DNA of 64,000 nucleotides. Origin: Sphingomonadales bacterium. Lineage in GTDB: Bacteria > Pseudomonadota > Alphaproteobacteria > Sphingomonadales > Sphingomonadaceae. The DNA lies in assembly GCA_027483465.1 (NCBI GenBank), contig JAIXUQ010000034.1, positions 62,001 to 126,000 on the forward strand. Direction: 5' to 3'. This document shows, piece by piece, positions 12,001 through 17,424 of the stretch (positions are counted from its first letter, which is position 1; each line of letters begins with the position of its first letter). The notes under the pieces are model-generated. The model did no database searches. It had not been told where the DNA came from and worked only from the letters and a program-made list of their open reading frames with translations. A program made the translations under genes and the position numbers.

Positions 12001-15000
12001 CTGATCACCCCGGCCGGCGGGGACGCGCTGCGCATCGATGCGGATATCACCGGTGGCAGTGCCATCAATGGCGGCGTGGCGCTGGGCAGCGGCGGCAATG
12101 CGCAGGCCGGCACGGGCACCATCCGGCTGGAGGCCACCGGCGGCCTGTTGCAGGTGAGCAATGCCAACATCCGCGCCGTTGCGGCCGGCGGCCAGGGCAC
12201 CGATGGCGGCGCCGCCGGCGCGGGCCGGGTGGCCCTGCTGGCCGATGGCGGCCAGCTGCGCATCGGGCTGATCAGCAGCATCCGCCTGGTGGGCCTGGGC
12301 GGTGTGGGCGATGCCGGCGGCGGCAGCGGCGCCGGCGGCAGCTTTGCCCTCACCACCCGCAATGGCGGCAGCGCCCAGCTGGGCCCGATCAACCTGATCG
12401 ATGCGGCCGGCCGCGGCGGCGAGGGCGGCAGCAGCGGCGGCCTGGGCCTGGGCGGCAATTTCGGCATCAACGCCGGGGCCGGCAGCGCCAGCATCGCCGG
12501 CATCGCCAATGTGGACATCGGCGGCGAGGGCGGCTTTGGCATCGATGCCGGCGGCGAAGGCAGCGGCGGCGCGGCCAATCTGATCGCCAATGGCGGCTCG
12601 CTGATCATCGCGGCCGGGCAGGGCGGCAAGGCGCTGGGCATCACCGGCGATGGCGTGGGCGGCGGCAGCGACGGTGGCACGGGTGGCAATGGCCTGGGCG
12701 GCAATCTGCTGCTGGCGGCCGGCCCGGATTCGGCCCTGATCGTCGATGGCAGCCTTTCCGCCGGCGAGGCGATCAGCCTGCTGGCGCGCGGCACCGGTGG
12801 CGACGGGCTGGCCGGCGGCACCGGCTTTGGCGGGCTGGTGAGGGTGCAGACCGCGCAGAACGGCACGCTGGACTTCATCGGCGCGGCGCAACTCAATGCC
12901 AGCGCCATTGGCGGCGCGGCCAGCGACGGGGCTGGCGGGGCCGGGCGGGCCGGCCAGGTGTTGGTGGCCAACAGCGCCGGCACCACCAGCGGCCGGCTGG
13001 CCACCGGCGATCTTGATCTGCTGGCCACCAGCAGCGGCGGCAGCGGCAGTGGCGACAGCGGCGATGGCGGCGCGGCCATCGGCGGCGGCACGGTGGCCTC
13101 CCCCAGCATCTTCCTGGGCCTTGATGGCGGCAGCGGGCGGGTGACAAGCGGCCAGGTGCGCGCCGATGTGAGCGCGCTGGGCGGCCAGGGCGCCAACGCC
13201 CGCATTGGCGGCCGTGGCGGCGCGGCCACCGCCGGCGCGGTGCTGATCGGCATGCGCAATCCGGGCAGCGGCGGCACGCTCACGACGGCCGGCCTGCTGC
13301 AGATCGGGGCCGGAGCCATCGGTGGCAGCGGCGGCACCGGCAATCTGGCCGATGGTGCGGGCGGATCGGGCGGCAATGCGCTGGCCGGCCGGGTCGAGAT
13401 CGCCGCTGGCGGCGGCGCGCTCGCCATCGGTTCCCCCGCCGCCGGCGTGCAGACCATCGTCGTGCTGGCCGATGGCGAGGGCGGCGTGGGCGGCAGCGGC
13501 TTCACCTCCGGCAGCGGCGGCGGCGGCACCGGCGGCACCCTGCTGATCGGGGCCAGCGGGGCCGGCGCCAGCCTCTCCACCCCCGGCATCGGCGCCAGCC
13601 TGAACGGCATCGGCCGCAGCGGCAGCGACGGCGGCGCCGGGCAGGGCGGCAGCTTCAGCCTGCTCGCCCGCGGCGATGCGATGAACATCGCCATCGGCCA
13701 ATTGTCGGTGGGCACGCTTGCCGAAGGCGGCAACAGCAATGGCGGCGGCAGCGGCGGCAATGCCCGGGGCGGCAGCATCGGCATCGATTTCGGCAGCCTT
13801 GCCGCGGCCAATCCCGCCACCACCCTGTCGCTGGGCAATGCCGATCTCAGCGCCGATGCGATCGGCGGCGAAGCCAACAACGCCGCGGCCCGCCATGGCA
13901 GCGGCACCGGCGGCAGCATCAGCATCGCCGTCACCGGCGGCAACGCGGATGTGGGGCTTGATCTGGTGCTCAGCGCCACCGGCACCGCCGGGGCCGATCC
14001 GCAGATCCTCGGCCTGTCCAACCCGCCGCGCAATCCGCCGCCGGGCCTGCCCGGCACCAGCACCGGCGGCAGCATCAATGTCAGCGTTGCTGGCACCGCC
14101 GCCGGCACTGCCGGCCGCCTCACCGTCACCCGCGAACTGGTCGCCCGCACCACGCCGGCCGTCGCCATCCCCAGCGCCTATCGCGCCGGCAGCACCCGCA
14201 TCATCGTCAGCGATGGCAGCCTGTTGCAACTGGGCCGCCTCACCAGCGTGAACGAGGGTGATGCCGCCAGCACCACCGCCAGCGCGCTGGCCGCCACCCC
14301 GGGCGCGCGCATCGAAATCGCCGGTGATGCCGAGGTCTTTGCCACGCCCAGCGCGCTCATCCTCAACGATGGCGGCAGCATCACGGCGGGCGGCAGGCTC
14401 AGCGTGGCCGGCGACGGCATCAGCCACGGCCTCGGCCGCGGGCCGGCGCAGGGCGGCAGCATCATCGCCAACGGGCTGGAGCTGTTCAGCAACGGCCTGA
14501 TCGATTTCAGCGCCAACACCACGGGCAGCGGCAGCCTCTTCTTCGAGGGCGGCCAGTTGCGCCTCGGCACGCTGGCCGCCACCGGCAGCATCGGCCTGGT
14601 CGGCATCACGGCCGGCGGCATCAGCACCGGCGCGATCGGTGCCGGCAGCCATGTCGTCGTGCTGGCCGGCGGCCCGGTCAGCCTGGGCGCGGTCAACACC
14701 GGGGCCAATGGCCGCTTCTTCGTCGGCGATGTCGCCCAGCGCGGCCTCATCAGCCTCAACACCCCGCCCGATTATGCCGCGCTGTTTGCGGCCGGGGCGC
14801 GGCCGTTCATGGCCCAGCTCGATCTGGCCCAGGTCTCGGCCGGCCGCATCGATGTCGCCACCGGCGGCGCGCTCACTGCCACCGGCCCCATCACGGCGCG
14901 CGGCCCGGCCCGCATTGTGGCACAAAGCGCCAGCCTGGCCGATATCGCCAGCACCGGCCAGTTGCTGCTCACCACCAGCGCCGCGCTCACGGCCAACAGC

Positions 15001-17424
15001 ATCACCAGCCAGGATCGGCTCAGCCTGATCGCCGGCGGCGCGCTGGCGGTGAATGGCATCAATGTGGCCATCACCAATCCGGCAGCCGAGGCGCGCGGCG
15101 ATGCCTTTGTGCGCGGCGCCAGCATCAGCCTGGGCGATGTCAATGCCGCCGGCGATATCGGGCTGGTCACCACCGGCAACCTCGCCAGCGGCGCGCTCAG
15201 CAGCGGGCGCGATCTGGTGCTGCTGGCCGGCGGCACCATCACCACCGATCGCCTTTCCACCCCCGATGCCGGCCGCATCCGCTTTGGCGATGCCGGCCAG
15301 GCCAACCTGATCAGCTTCTCCGCCGCCGGCGTGCCCAATTACACCGCGCTGTTTGCCGCCGCGCCCACGGCGGTGAGCGGGGACATCATCGTCACCGATG
15401 GCATCGCCACCGGCCTGCTCGAAGCCACCGGTGCCGGCCTGTTCCAGGCCCGCGATGGCATCAACGTCGCCATCGGCGGCCGCATCCGCGCCGCCACGGT
15501 GGATGTGGTGGATGCCAACAGCGTTGGGTTCCTCGATATCGCGGCCACCACCGATCTGCTGCTCGGCGATATCCGCGCCGATGGCGGGCTCACGCTGAGC
15601 ACCGATGGCAATATCACCGCCGGCCTCGTCACTGTGGGCGGCACGCTCAATCTCACGGCGCGGCGCAATGCCGGGCAGGGCGGCAACATCGTGCTGGGCG
15701 ATGTGCGGGCCGAGGATGATATCCGCCTCACCGCCGGCGGCCTGATCCGCACCGGCCGGCTTTCGGCGGCCGATTCGGTGTTCCTCACGGCCGGCAGCAG
15801 CATCACCACCGGCGGCATCGATGGCGGCACGGTCAATCCGCGCGCCGGGGCGGCCGGTGTGCTGTTCGCTGTCTCCCCCGATGTGATCCGCACCGGCCCG
15901 ATCAATGTTTCGGGCAGCGCCACATTGTCGGGCACGCTGGGGGTCACCACCGGCAGCATCACCGCGCCGGGCGGCATCGTGCTGCTCGATACCGGCGGGG
16001 TGTTCAGCGGCGCGCTCACCACGTCGGCCAGCGGCTTTGTCTATATCGCCTCGCACACGATGCTGCCGCAGATCACGTTCGATCAGGCCGGCAATCCGCA
16101 GTTTGCCGCGCTGCTGGCCAGCGCGCCGGTGCGGCTGATCGGCGATATCGGCCTGTCGGGCGCGGTCAGCACCGGGCGCTTCATCGCGGCGGCCACCGGC
16201 AGCTTTGCCGCCCAGGCCATCACCGCCGGCACCAGCAGCCTCGTCTCGGTGGCCGGCACCGCCATGCTGGCCGGCACTGTCGCCAGCCCCGATGTCAGCC
16301 TCACCAGCGGCAATATCGCCATCGGCCAGGGCGTCACCATCGGCGGCGCCAGCGCGGCCCGCGTGGCGCTGGCCGCTGATGCCAGCGCCACGGCCGCCGT
16401 GGTGGGCGGCAATGGCGTCACCACCGCTGGCACCTACAGCCTGTCGGGCGCCGAATTTGCCGCGCTGCGCGCCAGCCGGATCAGCGTTTCGATCAACAGC
16501 GGCACGCTCACGCTCGAAAATCTGGCGCTGCCGGCGATCGCGCCGCCGGCGCAAGGGACGGCCGAAAACGCCGGCATCTTCTTTGCCAGCAATGCCAATC
16601 TGCGGGTGACAGGCGCGGTGACCATGGCCCAGGCCAGCAGCGGCAACCGCCTTTCGCTCAGCGCCGGCACCCGCATCGAGGTGGTGCGCGGCAGCGGCAG
16701 CCTGATCCTGGGCGCCAGTGCCGACAATCCGGCGGGCACGCTGGCGCTCTCTGCCCCGGCGATCTGGGTGGCCGATCAGCCAACGCTGGATGCGCTTGCC
16801 GCCGGCAGCCTGACCGGGGACGACCGGATCGATGCCCTGCAGGAAGCCCCCGCCACGCCCAGCGGCAGCAGCCTTGCCGCCGGCACGCTCACCCTGGCCG
16901 CGCGGGACACGCTGCTGATCCAGAATGGCGGCACCGAGGATGAGCGCGCCGGCTTCACCGCCACCACGCTGATCGTGTCACGCAGCGGCGCCACGGCGGG
17001 CGGCCTGCTCGACATGGCGATCAACGGCCGCATCCGCCTGGCCGATGGCACCTTCGCCACCAATGGCGACACGCGCGAACTGGTGCAGTTCACCCCCGAT
17101 ACCGGCATCCTCACCGCCGACAGCATGGTGAACGGCTGCATCATCGGCGGCATCTGCCCCGGCATCCTGCCCGAAGGCACCGAACAGCCGGTGTTCAGCA
17201 TCGTCAACAACGTGGCGGCGCTCACGCCCGAAGAGCAGCAACAGCGCGAGGAGGCAGCGGAGGCGGCCGAGAAACTGCCGATCATCCTGCTGCAACGGCT
17301 GATCGATTTCAGCCCGATCTATGCCGCGCCCGACAGCAATGACCCGGTGACCAGCGGCGGCAACCCGTCGCTGTGGCCCGACAGCCTGCCAACCGGCATC
17401 CGCCGCCCGGGAGGGTTGAAGTGA
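1..17424 (+). CDS. Giant glycine-rich repetitive exoprotein / filamentous-hemagglutinin-like beta-helix protein, 5'-truncated by window edge
   Basis: Frame is open from base 1 (no stop before the GTG at 19); stop TGA 17422-17424. Degenerate repeat roughly GGxATGG[ST]xxxxxxxGGTLxLxGxLxLxAxAxGGxG throughout; no signal peptide in the window, so the N-terminus lies upstream. TPS/FHA-like assignment is inferred from composition, repeat style and CHAT neighbour. Confidence 0.8.
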   Translation, partial: LTSNATVRSRDVGQAIASTGQLDVARNLAVFAGENAFIGATNGQLLEVTGDILADASNRFSAGNGANRTAGAASVLASDGNVSVLGNIVVRADGIGDNASAAGQAGGTGTGGSAQVSVASGGSLQATTVTISATGTGGTAAQGRGGAAVGGIAIFQQAAGTTLQLETDLVIDAGATSSQGADGQPTGNASGGLAQATFSTSNNINGGLSITSNALASPGQRQVPLQTGGATIQGGAARLSVLDGGGIGALSLNISATAGAIGSGGGIDYRGGIAEILANSSSDGVAVAIAGSAALDARAFGADGLAGGARDGGTATGGAARIVVDGNANVLFNTNLLLNASATGGNGVGIGNGGSATGGTTRIALASGGLSVAGPVEMRAEAFGGSGLNGGAATASNANAGFAPAVDLFYGTAGQPGQTGIDILGGPLILAARALGGAGSNAGTGGAATGGSIVVDLRSQSHQASGISIDAGVSGGNAALGGNAVGSDVSLVLFNSVLDSQGSFTIDASAQGGEALAQPVANGGTGGNAQFGSVQMVLRGQPGTTANLLAPSLTINANVTGGDGGFSSGGIGGAGGLANARGVGQGLSILGQAGDTAITLGSTSINHAAIGGRGGNTDTGRLGDGGAATGGAITLGLSSGPLGPIPNQALIDLGTLNIDARSRGGDAGAFDGGVNGGTGGTAGGGQLTLLVRGGRVRAASATIDLSATGGEAQGETQSGAGGNATGGGVTVLATPHFTSGTPADLQIAGALTLQLNGTGGVSTSAPGTGQGGSFSFTLGQHEGGVAAPDVGVATIGALGVNAEGIGGNAVDARATAHGHGLGGQISMTAQNGSLSLGSFEASVAGRGGARGDNGTTSGDGSGGTIQLFAQAGSMEVAGLASLFAQGLSGNALGGTVRLATLDKGSRISLKGDIVRLDASGLTGDNSGQAGPGSATGGLIEIANVGDATIEMRRPNASVGELAINADALAQNISGPLSPATGGRIAISNAGTLTLSAPGVLALDVDAVAAGNSSNPLTGGAAIGGEVSLVNSGGTLTLNSGFNRINIGSGAEAGDSAQTGGQATGGTVTVAITGGTANFNATTLVYDNAFAGNASAGTLGNSSGGTVGFSFGAGSQVTISGDLRFAGGGIGQTRTGTATSITSTGGRLDVTGNLTAIQDIFIDRPVDGLAATAGSLTITTADTTTLLVGGGFEANYSVNLRGGGNGHSATAGSVAWTSRGDIEVLGGITISASADIAAGSLQTATGGVAAIDVAGGLFTAGAGLSITTGAQGSPASGAQAGVATAGQIRLTTAVNSQMSITGGAVNLESNANGSTASGAGPATGGDAIGGSILINSAGTMIFNTGADIFQVRTVATGGNALGSGGIGGNATGGSISLITGVDGSFSHVPLSPGGVLQLEVQAIAGNGNAVGGNAVGGTALINSSGSLGLPGGILLLANANGGLGALSGNATGGSASLLVGGGTLTLAGDAVLSAEAIVNAQAAQGNGRGGALAVTVSAGTLDISGNLDLRASANGDQVTGGGITVTSEADLRVGGIFVATADAETSSSGAAPLATGGSVGVSVIGATSRLTVADNIRLSAQANGVGANSAAALAGGSVLFASDGITSLNGAELGLFSSATFDSPAGGNASGGSSRLTIGGGNFSANTLAILSEGLGGEGGGNGTGGIARMTVLGGSASVNGGFDVSAQGVGGLGATGTGGIGLGGEAGLTAGGTVTLALGNANFRLSADGFGGASGSTPGGEGRGGSVQLATTASTGRIEITATGGPALAITAAGQGGEGSTGGLGRGGSATLANAGTLILPGSLTLNASATGGGGTTTGGSAIGGTASASNSGSLPINGLLLVSANATSGQGSATGNATGGSASFSQSGGTSTISQDLELRAEANVVNTPVRGTATGGSAVFANTAGTVGITGSLLLAAPAEGRVALGGNLTLTSLGATSIGGSAVLLANGASNLPDPTAAITGGAGSLTVGASGSLAITGALTVNIAAQTAISNPGVSLNARSFVLQSAGVFSVGGAGLVINAAAGPLQSSDQAGDAAGGDVELAFRGGSLSAPGISVNASATGGLNSAGRGGNATAGTASLTIDTGTTATIGGSIILDASARGGNGGDGGAAIGGTASLFVAGSLTINSASNPAFRIDATALGGTGSIGGAATGGLAALGSVAGGTLIVNSTSTTPLRPDASAFGGEGAAQGGAATGGQAELRNGGSITLPTGLNLWARASGGGSSGIGGAATGGGVLLENAGSLSISGNLGLSMAASGGSGGSTGNATAGILAGTITAGTVTVLGDVAADGNASVSPGSSAGNGTGGTLDLQINGGTLDIAGNLGFAVRGDGRVARSGALSLAVGGRLLVGGSITIEAPAVSNIADAAATATAGTATILVSAGGELRAAGVQANLAASLTQPFATLNARGGDFSLSAFGTVDLPGPGLSVDGFARFVSPNGIGGAARGGSLQVQVGGDGSFTASQISLDASAIAGINFGGAGGSGIGGSASVEVLGPSANLNLAGRLVLNADATGGFGTGAGGSATGGTARLATGSSATIAGLVTASANAAGRNGTGPGANGGAATAGSVQLIADGGTLALNGGADLAARAIAGSGSGGGPASAGGNGGLATGGSIGVQVLPGGSIGISSLLANVSASGGDGATGGTGATGSTGLAGTSSQPNGGSGGIGGTGGAGGSGGDALAGSLGIGTSAATSGGSINIASLTLTGFATAGSGGQGGQGGTGGTGGQGANGAFVQGQQQPGGPSINGGNGGPGGQGGNGGTAGAGGTATGGTLLLGADGNVQGNGWQFTTPVISGTFTVIAGAGGAAGTGGVGGTGGAGGAAGALIGQQQSNGQPGQAGAAGFGGFEGQSANPGAAIGANLRALFHNTTLSAQRITLVADAGGQASGLFGVGGTATGGTAELRLDGGTNTLAQITLSATAQGGSSDAGTGGIGVGGAVSLTLLNGAVLSLGDVATPLQLRADGVGGDDANGGFGGSGQGGNITVALNGADLAVTGAALLSAEGADGSVAGADSGRGGMVSLQLAGDSDMAVSGGLTLSSLAGSGEAFGGTSEIGIDSSRLTVGGGLNLLAGATADATSFTGTASGGTARIRQDGGILDVAGLIRLDVAALAASGSSAQGGTATAGTVDVAVNASGSIVPASMRSGGMAILATATGGAGLLGASGGDAGGAGISLLASSSSATLELGSISLAADVVAGAGGAGSVGGNGGQATGASINLGLVSGSANAQGQISASSITVSANATGGAGGTAQTMGSAGGQGGVATGGSITLRNEGGLITTGAVVLNANATGGAGGSQSGLGTPLGIGGNGSGGTVLLLVTPNATQGNNGITALSSLIGNAGGLGGLGGTQAGNGIGGVVALDVVRQATRPGDANSGALTIGGSATLDASGRGGGSDGGGTLVPGNGSGGQVRLAAEAGSIDIESDASLSARGLGGAAVNGGSGGNGQISLAASSAGQITLLGPASLNVSAQGGDGLDSGGVAEAGSLTMLASTAGRISATGGLSLFADGEGGLNLGSLGSGGNGTGGSIRVSASGADSLITLGETTARASGNGTAGNGDGAGAQGRGGAIEFSALAGGSLALQGPLALGADGRGGFGGVGGSGQGGTLLLAADDDGVISGGADVAQLRANGQGGGGSDGSTGNGGDGEGGGVRVVASKGGSITLGSINLSEARGVGGGGANTGNGGTGRGGSFVLEAIGGGTLTTGSAHSITASGEGGSASGSGSGGVGLGGQATVQALDGGTLAMVASGGGIGIGLFADGAGGSGSGAGGLGQGGSVLVLVQGGGASLTLDGRLAGGVAVNLSAFAFGGNGGVDVGGAALGGGVRVEADGAASLALRGINLIGAGATGGASDESEGGAATGGTLALRLGGGQGALLETGFLTLLGTAQGGSSGIAVGGAATGGRVEISGAGSDGSLQTGGIGISLTASGGIGEGGGAATGGQASIATSGSGPGPVVRTGAATIDTRATGGEGRSLGGGAASVGDVAINAGAGQILITPAGGDALRIDADITGGSAINGGVALGSGGNAQAGTGTIRLEATGGLLQVSNANIRAVAAGGQGTDGGAAGAGRVALLADGGQLRIGLISSIRLVGLGGVGDAGGGSGAGGSFALTTRNGGSAQLGPINLIDAAGRGGEGGSSGGLGLGGNFGINAGAGSASIAGIANVDIGGEGGFGIDAGGEGSGGAANLIANGGSLIIAAGQGGKALGITGDGVGGGSDGGTGGNGLGGNLLLAAGPDSALIVDGSLSAGEAISLLARGTGGDGLAGGTGFGGLVRVQTAQNGTLDFIGAAQLNASAIGGAASDGAGGAGRAGQVLVANSAGTTSGRLATGDLDLLATSSGGSGSGDSGDGGAAIGGGTVASPSIFLGLDGGSGRVTSGQVRADVSALGGQGANARIGGRGGAATAGAVLIGMRNPGSGGTLTTAGLLQIGAGAIGGSGGTGNLADGAGGSGGNALAGRVEIAAGGGALAIGSPAAGVQTIVVLADGEGGVGGSGFTSGSGGGGTGGTLLIGASGAGASLSTPGIGASLNGIGRSGSDGGAGQGGSFSLLARGDAMNIAIGQLSVGTLAEGGNSNGGGSGGNARGGSIGIDFGSLAAANPATTLSLGNADLSADAIGGEANNAAARHGSGTGGSISIAVTGGNADVGLDLVLSATGTAGADPQILGLSNPPRNPPPGLPGTSTGGSINVSVAGTAAGTAGRLTVTRELVARTTPAVAIPSAYRAGSTRIIVSDGSLLQLGRLTSVNEGDAASTTASALAATPGARIEIAGDAEVFATPSALILNDGGSITAGGRLSVAGDGISHGLGRGPAQGGSIIANGLELFSNGLIDFSANTTGSGSLFFEGGQLRLGTLAATGSIGLVGITAGGISTGAIGAGSHVVVLAGGPVSLGAVNTGANGRFFVGDVAQRGLISLNTPPDYAALFAAGARPFMAQLDLAQVSAGRIDVATGGALTATGPITARGPARIVAQSASLADIASTGQLLLTTSAALTANSITSQDRLSLIAGGALAVNGINVAITNPAAEARGDAFVRGASISLGDVNAAGDIGLVTTGNLASGALSSGRDLVLLAGGTITTDRLSTPDAGRIRFGDAGQANLISFSAAGVPNYTALFAAAPTAVSGDIIVTDGIATGLLEATGAGLFQARDGINVAIGGRIRAATVDVVDANSVGFLDIAATTDLLLGDIRADGGLTLSTDGNITAGLVTVGGTLNLTARRNAGQGGNIVLGDVRAEDDIRLTAGGLIRTGRLSAADSVFLTAGSSITTGGIDGGTVNPRAGAAGVLFAVSPDVIRTGPINVSGSATLSGTLGVTTGSITAPGGIVLLDTGGVFSGALTTSASGFVYIASHTMLPQITFDQAGNPQFAALLASAPVRLIGDIGLSGAVSTGRFIAAATGSFAAQAITAGTSSLVSVAGTAMLAGTVASPDVSLTSGNIAIGQGVTIGGASAARVALAADASATAAVVGGNGVTTAGTYSLSGAEFAALRASRISVSINSGTLTLENLALPAIAPPAQGTAENAGIFFASNANLRVTGAVTMAQASSGNRLSLSAGTRIEVVRGSGSLILGASADNPAGTLALSAPAIWVADQPTLDALAAGSLTGDDRIDALQEAPATPSGSSLAAGTLTLAARDTLLIQNGGTEDERAGFTATTLIVSRSGATAGGLLDMAINGRIRLADGTFATNGDTRELVQFTPDTGILTADSMVNGCIIGGICPGILPEGTEQPVFSIVNNVAALTPEEQQQREEAAEAAEKLPIILLQRLIDFSPIYAAPDSNDPVTSGGNPSLWPDSLPTGIRRPGGLK
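7921..8600 (+). repeat. Three PGRS/polyglycine-like GGxGGxGG inserts within the giant ORF
   Basis: Translated segments about 7921-8064 (GGDGATGGTGATGSTG...GGIGGTGGAGGSGG), 8149-8334 (GGQGGQGGTGGTGGQGANGAFVQGQQQPGGPSINGGNGGPGGQGG) and 8426-8600 (GAGGAAGTGGVGGTGGAGGAAGALIGQQQSNGQPGQAG). Confidence 0.75.
14640..16200 (+). repeat. C-terminal long imperfect repeat, three copies, of the giant ORF
   Basis: Motif copies PPDYAALFAAGARPFMAQLDL (about 14764), VPNYTALFAAAPTAVSGDIIV (about 15331), NPQFAALLASAPVRLIGDIGL (about 16091), each preceded by a GRF/GRI/GFV-type strand and followed by xxxG-type strands. Confidence 0.6.

Noticed and set aside
25-16554. Very long antisense ORFs inside the giant gene (453, 693, 1066, 841, 1844 and 2371 aa)
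   Set aside because: They are mirror-frame products of GC-rich, Gly/Ala-codon repetitive sequence; translations are Ala/Gly/Pro-rich with no start context, signal or domain, and several overlap one another.
1-17424. CRISPR array or tandem DNA repeat locus
   Set aside because: Periodicity is at protein level with variable unit length and no conserved repeat/unique spacer structure; no cas genes seen.
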